Source: Bacteroidales bacterium
GTDB taxonomy: Bacteria; Bacteroidota; Bacteroidia; Bacteroidales; Paludibacteraceae
Assembly: GCA_022784645.1 (NCBI GenBank)
Contig: JALFZG010000002.1
Coordinates: forward strand, 1 to 44,578
Reading direction: 5' to 3'
Length of the DNA stretch: 44,578 nt
How positions within the stretch are numbered: the stretch's first letter is position 1; every line of letters starts with the position of its first letter. The translations under genes and the position numbers were made by a program. The notes below the pieces were generated by a model. That model had not been told where the DNA came from. It was given only the letters and a program-made list of their open reading frames with translations, and did not search any database. This document shows, one piece after another, positions 17,969 to 25,592 of the stretch.

Positions 17969-18904
17969 TTATTGGTTGATTTCGTAGGCAATTACAATAG
18001 CATGCGTATGCACGCGCTCCACCGTGAGCTCTACATTCTGCTTACTACTGCTGTTTTTGCCGTTGATATTGATGTCTCTGTCTTGCTTGAAATAATATAC
18101 ATAACTGAAACTCAGTGCGTTCATTTGGTCGATTCGCCACCTTACGCCTACTGACGCCTTTGCGCTCCTCAGATATTGTCCGCCGTAAAGCGCTTGCCCT
18201 TCGCTATCCGTCCAAGGGCAATCGGGTTCGTTGAGCGTAGCCGTAGCCTCGCCGTAGCAAAACAGCTTGATGGGCTTACCCAGCAATGAGTAGTCAGCAC
18301 GCAGGCGCGATTTCAGCTCCATCAAATGGGGGTTCTTCTCTGCCACACGTATTGCCGGATTCCATTTATCTGCCACCATCACGGAGTCGAGCCGAAAATT
18401 CACGCGATACGTCTCTTTCAAACTCAGTTTCCATTGCCCGAAATTCACGCTGCCCGACAGCGAAACGTATGGCCTGTGTTGCAAACATTCGTTGGCTGCC
18501 TGCGCACCAGAATAATCCTTGTCAAGCGCTTTCTGAAGGCTGTAAGCATTGAATTTCAGCGTGTAACCCAAGTCGAGCTTCAAGCCGTATTTATATCCGG
18601 TGTTGGGCGACTGAAGCGCGAGCATCTTATATCCTACATTCAGCGTAGTGTAACTCTTGGAGAAAAATGCGGCAGGGTCTTCGTTGGGGTTGTAGAGCAC
18701 CTCGCGCAACTCCTCTTCAATGCCGATATCGAATCCCGCTGGCAGTTTCTTCGTCCAACTAACCTCCTGCCGCAATTCGAGCTGATGACAGTTGGTCGTA
18801 TCAGGGTAACCCGCTTCCATTTGATGCGTTTGGGCAAACGAAAACGACACCGCCAGCAGCGCAAAAACTACGAGCAACCATTTGGTAATGCAGTATCCTC
18901 TCAT
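17969..18904 (-). CDS. DUF2490-like outer-membrane protein
   Basis: The 311-residue protein has a signal peptide (to F-S-F-A-Q) and repeated amphipathic strands (R-Q-E-V-S-W-T-K-K, Y-G-L-K-L-D-L-G-Y-T-L-K, F-G-Q-W-K-L-S-L-K-E-T-Y-R-V, V-G-V-R-W-R-I), consistent with a small outer-membrane barrel of the DUF2490 type. Its start codon overlaps the stop of the DUF4956 gene by 4 bp, so the two are coupled. DUF2490, DUF4956 and VTC genes frequently travel together in Bacteroidetes. The role is unknown; a porin or exporter linked to polyphosphate is a guess. Confidence 0.75.
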   Translation of the reverse strand: MRGYCITKWLLVVFALLAVSFSFAQTHQMEAGYPDTTNCHQLELRQEVSWTKKLPAGFDIGIEEELREVLYNPNEDPAAFFSKSYTTLNVGYKMLALQSPNTGYKYGLKLDLGYTLKFNAYSLQKALDKDYSGAQAANECLQHRPYVSLSGSVNFGQWKLSLKETYRVNFRLDSVMVADKWNPAIRVAEKNPHLMELKSRLRADYSLLGKPIKLFCYGEATATLNEPDCPWTDSEGQALYGGQYLRSAKASVGVRWRIDQMNALSFSYVYYFKQDRDININGKNSSSKQNVELTVERVHTHAIVIAYEINQ

Positions 18905-19620
18905 GACTTGGGTTTGATTTGGTCGTTAATGGTGCAAGGCTCATTATCTTGCAACTGATAATACACTTTGATGTACGCTACATCGCGAAGAAAATCGATA
19001 TGTCCGATTTCCACATTCTCAATCTCGCAAATGCCTGTCCGCTGCTCGAGATCGGCAATCAGTTCCGCGCGATGCTCTGGCTGAATGAGGTTAATCTTGT
19101 CGTAAAGAATAATTTTCGACGTTTGCCGCGTATTGCCCACCAAGCGCTCAATCACAAAGCAGAGTCCCACGAGGAAGAGGTTCGTAAGCACCAGCTCCAC
19201 GATGCTCACCGTCATCGCCAAACCATTGATTACCGACATGCCAATCACCACAAAGAGATAAGTCATCTCGCGGATGGGCACTGCCTCTGTGCGGTAGCGG
19301 ATCATGCCGAAGATAGCAAACAAACCCAACGTAAAACCAATCTGCAACTTCACGTTCTCCATCAGGAAAATCAAGAGGAACATGGTGCTGCTGAAAAGCA
19401 TAAACGTCACGTACCAATCTTTGCGGCGGGCTTTGGGATAATAAGCGAGCCTTACTAACACAAAGCCTACAAGCAGGTTAAACAAAAAGCGAATGACCAG
19501 ATTCAGCACACTATCGGCTTCAAAAATCGGGGAACCAAGAAACGTAGGCACCGTGGCGTAATCTGCAAACTCCTGAGCTATACTCGGGTCTTGCATCGTA
19601 TAGATATCTTCTTGAATCAT
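18901..19620 (-). CDS. DUF4956 membrane protein
   Basis: The 239-residue protein has an N-terminal soluble stretch of about 38 residues, then about four membrane helices (L-V-I-R-F-L-F-N-L-L-V-G-F-V-L-V, V-T-F-M-L-F-S-S-T-M-F-L-L, F-T-L-G-L-F-A-I-F-G-M-I and V-V-I-G-M-S-V-I-N-G) and a cytosolic C-terminal domain from about 150. The G-M-I-R-Y-R-T-E segment after the third helix is a DUF4956 hallmark. It lies 6 bp after the VTC gene. In several lineages DUF4956 and the VTC domain occur side by side, which suggests a membrane partner of the polymerase. Confidence 0.88.
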   Translation of the reverse strand: MIQEDIYTMQDPSIAQEFADYATVPTFLGSPIFEADSVLNLVIRFLFNLLVGFVLVRLAYYPKARRKDWYVTFMLFSSTMFLLIFLMENVKLQIGFTLGLFAIFGMIRYRTEAVPIREMTYLFVVIGMSVINGLAMTVSIVELVLTNLFLVGLCFVIERLVGNTRQTSKIILYDKINLIQPEHRAELIADLEQRTGICEIENVEIGHIDFLRDVAYIKVYYQLQDNEPCTINDQIKPKS

Positions 19621-19626
19621 AAGCAG

Positions 19627-20421
19627 TTATGTATTTTCATCAGTGAGGATTCGTTGTATTTTTCGGATTTTTTGCTTGAATCGGTTTTGTTTCACATCGG
19701 GGTTAGTGAGGGCTGTGCCAATGCAGTATTTGGAGATTTTCATGGGCTTGATGCGCAACTGCCGAAGGATGTCGGCCATGGGCGAATAGGTGAGTCCATC
19801 GCGCTTAAGTTCGATGATTACGAGCGGCTCCAGTTGCACCTCTCTGCCCGTATGGATATTGCTCCAATGAAGCGCAAAATCAACGGTCAACCGTTCGTTT
19901 TTCTGCTTACTGACGAGCGTGATGCGGCGGAAGACCGTTCGCAATTGCGGCAACAACTGCTCGCAGCTGTATCGGCATCGCTTTTTCATAAACGCGCTCA
20001 CTTCATCGGAGGGCGAAGCAAGTACCGCTTGATTGATTACCTCTATGCGCTTTTTCTTCGTTCGACCGCGGTTGTTCTTGTTTTTGATTTCGAGAAACGT
20101 GAGATCGCCGCTTTCGGAGAGGTTCGACTGACTGCCAATATACCTGCGAATGCGCACTTTCTGCCGCACCAAACGCCGGTTGTGGTGCTCTATATACATC
20201 GCGAGCGCAGGCGTGTCGTAATACAAAGTGTCGTAAGCCGCAATGCGTTCGCCCCCTATCTCCTGCACGAAATACTGATTGGCAGCCAACAGCAACACCT
20301 GACGAACATGCGCCATCGAGGTCACGTATTTCGTGTCGAGTCGGTTCATCAGTTTCACGGCCTCCATCTCGCTCAAGCTGATGGGGCTCATGCGGCTCAA
20401 TATGTCGGTCAAAGGAGTCAA
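19627..20421 (-). CDS. VTC-domain polyphosphate polymerase
   Basis: VTC-domain enzymes build polyphosphate from ATP. The 264-residue protein is essentially the catalytic tunnel domain. Basic and acidic positions of the tunnel are visible: K31 in R-L-D-T-K-Y, R90 and R92 in K-V-R-I-R-R-Y, E111 and K113 in L-E-I-K, then I-E-L-K-R-D-G and K-I-S-K-Y near the C-terminus. It has no SPX domain, as in other bacterial versions. The start overlaps the stop of the preceding secreted hypothetical by 4 bp, and DUF4956 follows after 6 bp: a tight operon. Confidence 0.9.
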   Translation of the reverse strand: MTPLTDILSRMSPISLSEMEAVKLMNRLDTKYVTSMAHVRQVLLLAANQYFVQEIGGERIAAYDTLYYDTPALAMYIEHHNRRLVRQKVRIRRYIGSQSNLSESGDLTFLEIKNKNNRGRTKKKRIEVINQAVLASPSDEVSAFMKKRCRYSCEQLLPQLRTVFRRITLVSKQKNERLTVDFALHWSNIHTGREVQLEPLVIIELKRDGLTYSPMADILRQLRIKPMKISKYCIGTALTNPDVKQNRFKQKIRKIQRILTDENT

Positions 20422-20858
20422 TCTTCAGAGAACGTATATTCAAACACCTTCACGGAATACAACTTGCCATTAGGCAGGTAGTTGTATTGCTTGCGCTTGG
20501 TGCCGTTGTCGTTGTACTCATACTTTCGGATCCGTACGGGCTTGTTCTTGCCATCGTATTCCACCTCGCGACTCACCTGCCCCTCGGCGTCATATTCGGT
20601 GACCACCCGCCACACTTGACCATAAACGGCATACTCTATCTCTTCCACCTTTCGCCCCTCGGCGTCATATACAGTCATATGGTCGAGCCACTTGGTGCGA
20701 CTCGCAGCGTCGGTGTTCCACTCTTTCAGCGTCATGTTCTTGCGCTTCGCGCGCTTGGCCAGCGTCTCCGGGCTGACGTCTGCATTGCCCACCAAAGGCA
20801 TGGCTAAAAGCAGGCATAAGAGCAGGAAAAATGGGGTTGAATGATGATTATTCAGCAT
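20418..20858 (-). CDS. Secreted hypothetical protein with YD-like strand repeats
   Basis: I do not recognise a named family. From the ATG at 20858 the protein has 146 residues; the upstream in-frame ATG at 20882 lies inside the promoter and is rejected. A signal peptide ends near V-G-N-A. The mature C-terminal two thirds repeats Y-D-A-E-G-x-x-x-x-E and related Y-x-x-x-G units about five times at roughly 18-20 residue intervals, a pattern seen in YD/MORN-like beta-sheet proteins. It heads the polyphosphate operon and has a leader of only about 15 nt. Confidence 0.7.
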   Translation of the reverse strand: MLNNHHSTPFFLLLCLLLAMPLVGNADVSPETLAKRAKRKNMTLKEWNTDAASRTKWLDHMTVYDAEGRKVEEIEYAVYGQVWRVVTEYDAEGQVSREVEYDGKNKPVRIRKYEYNDNGTKRKQYNYLPNGKLYSVKVFEYTFSED

Positions 20859-20879
20859 AGAAAAAAAATTTTTTCGGCA

Positions 20880-20910
20880 CAAAAGTACAAAAAATTTGCC
20901 AATTCCGCAA
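20880..20910 (-). promoter_or_regulatory. Promoter of the polyphosphate operon
   Basis: On the minus strand the TTG (20910-20908), a 20-nt spacer and TACTTTTG (20887-20880) form a complete promoter. It overlaps the divergent promoter at 20896-20926. Confidence 0.78.
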
Positions 20911-20926
20911 AAAATTTGTACCTTTG
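20896..20926 (+). promoter_or_regulatory. Promoter of the alkaline phosphatase gene
   Basis: The TTG (20896-20898), a 20-nt spacer and TACCTTTG (20919-20926) form a complete promoter. Fifteen base pairs are shared with the opposing promoter. Confidence 0.8.
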
Positions 20927-20976
20927 CATCAATTTTTTATAAAAATTATTCGTCTTACCTTAATTTATCGTGTCTT

Positions 20977-22416
20977 ATGCGTAAGTTACATTTTGTTTTT
21001 GCACTGTTGCTGACAGCCGTTTTGGCGTTCGGCGAAGCGCGTTATGTATTTTATTTTATCGGCGACGGTATGGGTCCCAACGTGCTCCTTCTTACGGAGA
21101 TGTATGGCGCACAATGCGGTGGTCAGATTGGTATCAAACCGCTCTGCATGACAGGATTCCCCCATTATGGTTCCGCCTCCACCTTTAGTGCATCTAATTC
21201 TATCACAGACTCTTCTGCAGCCGGCACTTGCTTGGCTTCAGGAGAAAAAACGAACAACGGCACCCTTGGTTTGAATGCCAATGGCGACCCCACGCAGTCG
21301 ATTGCGCGCGTCTTCAAAGATCGCGGTTACAACGTAGGTATCTGCACCTCCGTATCCATCGACCATGCTACTCCCGGTGCTTTTTATGCAAATGTGAAGA
21401 GCCGAAACGACTACTACCAAATCGGCAAACAGCTCGCTGAGTCGGGCTTCGATTTCTTTGCCGGCTCGTCGTTTTTGCAACCCATGAACAAGAAGAATCC
21501 GCAGGATATCAACCTCTACGATTATTGCGAAAAGCATCGTTATTGCTTTGCAAGGGGCTATAGCGAATGCCGCGAGATGATTGAAGGCGGTAAGGAGAAG
21601 GTGATCCTTATTCAGGAAAACGAAGGCATCGACCGCGGTGCGGCCAGCCAGGGACATATCCCCTATGCTATCGACCGCGAGAAAGGCGACCTCACCCTGC
21701 CTCAGATTACTGAATGTGCCATCGATTTCCTCAATCGTGGTGACCGTCCGTTCTTCCTAATGGTAGAGGGCGGACAGATTGACTGGGCTAACCATGCCAA
21801 CGATGCCGCTACCGCCATTCATGAAGTACTCGATTTCGATGCATCTATCCGTAAGGCATTTGAGTTTTATCGCAAGCATCCGGAAGAGACCCTTATCATC
21901 GTGACGGCTGACCACGAGACGGGCGGTTTGGCGCTCGGAAATGCGCATTACACCCTCAGTCTCGACCTGCTTCTGAACCAGAAAGGCTCGGCACAAGCTA
22001 TCAGCGACCGCTTCAAACAGCTCTACAGCCAGCAGGGCAAATCGATGAAGTTCGAGCAAGTGCGCTCATTCCTTTCGGCAGAATTGGGATTATACACCAA
22101 GGTGGAGCTCTCTCAAGAAGAAGATAAATACTTGCAAGGGCTGTTTGCCAAAATGAAGAAAAACAAATCGTCAGACGCCAAGAGCATGTATGCTTCGGTA
22201 GATGCGCTCTGCAATGCAGCTATCGAGCTCCTCAATAAGCATGCAGAGGTAGGTTGGACCACCCACTCGCATTCGGCTGCTGCTGTGCCTATCTTCGCCA
22301 TCGGCAAAGGGGCTGAACATCTCTCCGGCTTTATTGACAACTCACAGATTGCTCCTACAATCCTGCAAATATCTAAGCAACTGCCGGATAATGGCGTCAT
22401 TTCCATTGGTCAATGA
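20977..22416 (+). CDS. Alkaline phosphatase
   Basis: This exported phosphomonoesterase releases phosphate from organic esters. It has 479 residues from the ATG at 20977, which begins a signal peptide (MRKLHFVFALLLTAVLAFG); the frame upstream is crossed by the promoter. Core motifs are F-I-G-D-G-M-G (metal Asp30), T-D-S-S-A-A-G-T (nucleophile Ser79) with A-S-G-E-K-T-N-N-G, G-G-Q-I-D-W-A-N-H, T-A-D-H-E-T-G-G-L and a C-terminal W-T-T-H-S-H-S-A. It faces the polyphosphate operon and overlaps the next gene by 4 bp. Confidence 0.93.
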   Translation: MRKLHFVFALLLTAVLAFGEARYVFYFIGDGMGPNVLLLTEMYGAQCGGQIGIKPLCMTGFPHYGSASTFSASNSITDSSAAGTCLASGEKTNNGTLGLNANGDPTQSIARVFKDRGYNVGICTSVSIDHATPGAFYANVKSRNDYYQIGKQLAESGFDFFAGSSFLQPMNKKNPQDINLYDYCEKHRYCFARGYSECREMIEGGKEKVILIQENEGIDRGAASQGHIPYAIDREKGDLTLPQITECAIDFLNRGDRPFFLMVEGGQIDWANHANDAATAIHEVLDFDASIRKAFEFYRKHPEETLIIVTADHETGGLALGNAHYTLSLDLLLNQKGSAQAISDRFKQLYSQQGKSMKFEQVRSFLSAELGLYTKVELSQEEDKYLQGLFAKMKKNKSSDAKSMYASVDALCNAAIELLNKHAEVGWTTHSHSAAAVPIFAIGKGAEHLSGFIDNSQIAPTILQISKQLPDNGVISIGQ

Positions 22417-23207
22417 TGCTGCCGGTAGATAAGAATCCACATAAACAAACGAAACGCGTACGTACGCTGACGTCCTACCGCTATTCTGCCCCCCGCTGGG
22501 TGGGATGGTTGGTGGTGGCGTTGGTGGCGTGCTTTGTAATCGTCTATCTCGGACTCTGGCTGCGAGGCAATAGGGGCAACTCCTCCCTCGCTTCCGAGGA
22601 AATGCAGGAGAGCGTCGAGGTATCGCAAGAGAAAGGTGTATTGCGGTCATATCCCGGACGCACATTCTCCTATTCGCGGCAGTTCAATATCCCAAACGCC
22701 ACCCATCTCGAAGCTGCGCAAGCGGTAGGCATACGGCCGTGTGCCAACGAGGAGGATTTGCGCAAACAGAAAGCGCGTATGCGCAAGATTCGCACCTGCC
22801 ATAACTATGTGGTAGATGATCTTGAACACTCCCTACCTTATCTCACAACAGGTGCGGCTGAGGAACTCAACCGCATCGGAGAGGGCTTTGCTGATATCTT
22901 GGAACGAAACGGCTGTCCACATTATCGCTTCATTGTTACATCCGTCACCCGCACGGATGCCTCTGTACGTAAACTACAGCGGAGTGGAAATATCAATGCT
23001 ACCTCCAATAGTGCCCACCGCTATGGCACCACTTTTGACATTACCTATCGGCGCTTTGACAAAAACGACCGTTCGGCCGATTACATGACCGAAGAGAACC
23101 TCAAGTTAGCCCTCGGCCAAGTCTTACTCAACGAGCAACGCGCTGGCCATATCTACGTCAAGTACGAATACAAGCAAGCCTGCTTCCACATCACCTCGCG
23201 GAGATAA
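22413..23207 (+). CDS. DUF5715 family protein, M15-peptidase-like
   Basis: The 264-residue protein has one membrane anchor (residues about 29-50, with R/K before it) and an extracytoplasmic domain. The C-terminal half has the metallopeptidase M15/VanY pattern: S-V-T-R-T, S-A-H-R-Y-G-T-T-F-D-I-T-Y with His and Asp ligands, then Y-K-Q-A-C-F-H-I-T with the third ligand His. This suggests a D,D-carboxypeptidase-like fold acting on peptidoglycan or a relative that has changed function. The ATG at 22413 overlaps the stop of the alkaline phosphatase; 22416 is an alternative start. The next gene is convergent. Confidence 0.8.
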   Translation: MMLPVDKNPHKQTKRVRTLTSYRYSAPRWVGWLVVALVACFVIVYLGLWLRGNRGNSSLASEEMQESVEVSQEKGVLRSYPGRTFSYSRQFNIPNATHLEAAQAVGIRPCANEEDLRKQKARMRKIRTCHNYVVDDLEHSLPYLTTGAAEELNRIGEGFADILERNGCPHYRFIVTSVTRTDASVRKLQRSGNINATSNSAHRYGTTFDITYRRFDKNDRSADYMTEENLKLALGQVLLNEQRAGHIYVKYEYKQACFHITSRR

Positions 23208-23280
23208 GCGCAAAGCGCGTTCCTTCGCATCAATAGCGCTGTTCCTAATGATTCCAGAGTGCAGAGCGTGTTCATATTGA

Positions 23281-23991
23281 TTAATCCGGTTGCTGCCCAT
23301 TGTGGGCTTTCCATGCACATTCAGTCAGCTTCATGTTGGTGAAGACTGCTTTGAAAGACGAGTTCTCCGGCGAGCAGGCGTAGATGCCGAAGCGAATTTT
23401 TCCACCACCTTGATGCATGTGACAAACGCGCATTTGCGAAAAATGCAGCCCGTCTTGCGAGCACTCGATGCAATAGTCGTCCTCACGGCGAGAGAGCCTG
23501 TACCACATCGTCTTGACGTCGGCAGAGATGGCTGTGGTTGCCCAATCTGAATAACCATTATTGGTCACAACGCTTCCTAAATGCTGAAACGTCTCGTTTT
23601 CGTACTCAACACTGCCCTTCAGCCAGTTTTCGCTATCGAGATATAAGACGATGCCGCATTGATCAAACCGATGATGGCTTTCTGTGAAGTCCGTTTTTAC
23701 AACAAAACTGAAAAATTTCTCCTCTGTCTCCATTTGGAAGACGGGTGCGTTGTCGTTGCGGAAATGATAATACGTGCGTTGCCAAAGGTCAGTGCCCGGC
23801 AGGGTGACCACTTCGATGGTATCGCCTTTTATGACGCAACTTTCCGGCTCACGCGTCCATTTGAAATCATTGATATTCAGTATCATAGTTTGCTGATGTT
23901 GTCTAACATTCGTTTGATTGTTGTCTTTTTCTTTACTCGTACATGCCACCAACACGGATAGCAATGCAGCTGCGATAATAAACTTTCTCAT
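23281..23991 (-). CDS. DUF1349 (ConA-like) lipoprotein
   Basis: The 236-residue predicted lipoprotein has a lipobox L-V-A-C at residues 14-17 and a ConA-like beta-sandwich of DUF1349. Typical features are F-K-W-T-R-E-P near the start, a T-D-L-W-Q-R-T-Y segment, C-G-I-V-L-Y, N-W-L-K-G-S-V-E-Y and the final F-G-I-Y-A-C-S-P, all usual for this family. Function is unknown; binding of carbohydrate is plausible. It has its own promoter at 24062-24092 and a leader of about 65 nt. Confidence 0.85.
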   Translation of the reverse strand: MRKFIIAAALLSVLVACTSKEKDNNQTNVRQHQQTMILNINDFKWTREPESCVIKGDTIEVVTLPGTDLWQRTYYHFRNDNAPVFQMETEEKFFSFVVKTDFTESHHRFDQCGIVLYLDSENWLKGSVEYENETFQHLGSVVTNNGYSDWATTAISADVKTMWYRLSRREDDYCIECSQDGLHFSQMRVCHMHQGGGKIRFGIYACSPENSSFKAVFTNMKLTECAWKAHNGQQPD

Positions 23992-24061
23992 TTTGTTAAT
24001 TTTTTATTGATAAGGTGGGTTCGCAAATTCGCTATTGGGTTTTGCTTATTCTTAAAAGCTG

Positions 24062-24092
24062 CAAAGTTACTGATTTTTGGTGATATACGCAA
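24062..24092 (-). promoter_or_regulatory. Promoter of the DUF1349 gene
   Basis: On the minus strand the TTG (24092-24090), a 20-nt spacer and TAACTTTG (24069-24062) form a complete promoter. Confidence 0.78.
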
Positions 24093-24178
24093 GCATTTGA
24101 AGAAAAAATTTTTCTGAGCGCATTTTCCGAAATGCCAATTTCTTTACTCTGTGCAATTTTCAGGGCTGCAAGAAACCA

Positions 24179-24430
24179 CTGTCTTTTCCGCAAAAAGTAG
24201 ACACCTTACTCTAAAATGTGTAACGCTCGCTCCGTTCGCTGTTTGTAACGTTATCCTTACTCTAAAATGTAACGCTCGCTCTGCTCGCTGTTTGTAACGT
24301 CACCTTACTCTAGAATGTGTAACGTTTGTAACGTTTGTAACGCTTTGACGTGTCAAAACGTTACTGCACTGTTTGTAACGCTTTGACAAATAAGTCAAAG
24401 TATTACTGCACTGTTTGTAACGCTTAGACA
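24179..24430. repeat. Tandem array built on TTTGTAACG
   Basis: Three copies of CCTTACTCTAaAATGT(GT)AACG begin at 24204, 24255 and 24303, a period of about 50 bp, each followed by TTTGTAACG units. In the third copy the 9-bp unit TGTAACGTT repeats in tandem. Then TTACTGCACTGTTTGTAACG occurs at 24361 and again at 24403 (42-bp period). The first copy is preceded by a GTCTTTTCC..AAAAAGTAGACA segment that also occurs inverted at 24784-24808. There is no coding content. Confidence 0.8.
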
Positions 24431-24585
24431 TAAAACAATATAATAAGTTGTCTAATTGCAACTTCTCGGTGTTTTTCTGATGATGCATCGCACTATCCTC
24501 AGATGACGCATCGCACGCTCATCGCACGTTCATAGCTTTACCATCGCACACACGTACACGTGTAGCAGCGGAGAGCCTTGCGGGC

Positions 24586-24661
24586 GGATATAGGACGGAG
24601 ATAGTATCTCCTGCCAACAAACAATACAAGGACCGCGGAGAGCCTTGCGGGCGTTCCAATT
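24586..24661. repeat. Copy of the 289-376 segment
   Basis: TAGGACGGAGATAGTAT, CTGCCAAC, ACAATACAAGGACCGC and GAGAGCCTTGCGGGCG occur in the same order as at 289-376. The copy here lacks about 15 nt (an AGGGATTTATCCC hairpin) present in the other. Confidence 0.75.
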
Positions 24662-24868
24662 GCCCTTCTGGCGTTCCAAGACTCCTCGGCCAACGAATAA
24701 ATTCTGCTGAGAAGAAATAAGAAAATCCCATCGGCGATGGGATTTTCTCGTCTAAATACGGCAGTGTACAACAGTGCAGTAACCTGTCTACTTTTTTTAG
24801 GAAAAGACAAATGCTTTATTTGTCAAAGCGTTACAAACGTTACAAACGTTACACATTTTAGAGTAAGG
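24651..24868 (-). repeat. Composite dispersed repeat, inverted copy
   Basis: Read on the minus strand, this block runs CCTTACTC, TTTGTAACG x3, CTTTGACAAATAAAGCATT, a 45-nt insertion, TGCCGT, a hairpin with 13-nt arms (24721-24747), TTCTTATTTCTTCTCAGCAG, AATTTATTCGTTGGC, then GTTCCA-type units. The same order occurs on the plus strand at 41683-41863, with near identity apart from the insertion. No reading frame and no transposase are present. Confidence 0.8.
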
Positions 24869-24945
24869 ATACCTCGTTACACATTTTCGAGAACGAATAT
24901 CGCAATAAACAGACAGCGCAATACCTTTTGAGTAGGGATCGTATT

Positions 24946-25524
24946 TTAGAGATAGCGTAGTAGCGCTTGGAAGAGGGGTTCGGTAGGCAGGCCCATCACG
25001 TTGAAATACGAGCCTCGAAGTTCGGTGCAGGCGATATAGCCTATCCATTCCTGAATGCCATACGCCCCCGCTTTATCGAGCGGATGAAAATGGCTGACGT
25101 AATAGTCAATCTCTGCCTCTGTGAGCGCTCGGAAGCAGACATCCGTTCGGGCGGCAAAAGAGGAGTAATAAGCTCCTTCTGCAAGTTTTTGGGTAAGCGT
25201 AACACCCGTAAACACTTGGTGAGTCTGCCCACTCAAGAGACGCAACATCCTACGTGCATCCGCTTCATCATGTGGCTTACCGAGCACCTGCCCATTGAGC
25301 CAAACGATGGTATCGGCCGTAATGAGTAACTCATCAGGCTGCAGAAGATCAGCATAAGCGGCGGCTTTTGCGCGCGATATATAAATAGGTATATCCTCTC
25401 CTTGAAGCGAAGCAGGATACGATTCGTCAGCATCTATTCGTACAACGCTGAACGCAACGCCCAAACCCGCCAACAACTCGCGCCGGCGTGGGCTCTGTGA
25501 ACCAAGTAACAGTTTCAAGGGCAA
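24946..25524 (-). CDS. maf: Maf-like nucleoside triphosphate pyrophosphatase
   Basis: Maf proteins hydrolyse non-canonical or modified nucleoside triphosphates. The 192-residue protein has the family start L-L-L-G-S-Q-S-P-R-R-R-E-L-L, then D-E-S-Y near residue 34, T-A-D-T-I-V-W and L-G-K-P. The region A-G-A-Y-G-I-Q-E-W-I-G matches the G-x-Y-x-I-Q-x-x-G motif, which suits the dTTP/UTP branch (YhdE-like). The length is normal. It is the last gene after ubiA on the minus strand and its 3' end abuts the repeat-rich gap. Confidence 0.93.
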   Translation of the reverse strand: MPLKLLLGSQSPRRRELLAGLGVAFSVVRIDADESYPASLQGEDIPIYISRAKAAAYADLLQPDELLITADTIVWLNGQVLGKPHDEADARRMLRLLSGQTHQVFTGVTLTQKLAEGAYYSSFAARTDVCFRALTEAEIDYYVSHFHPLDKAGAYGIQEWIGYIACTELRGSYFNVMGLPTEPLFQALLRYL

Positions 25525-25592
25525 TTAGTTGGATTTATTCGAGGTAGATAATATGCTAACCCAGCTTTACCTTTCTAAGATGGGTTCAAACG

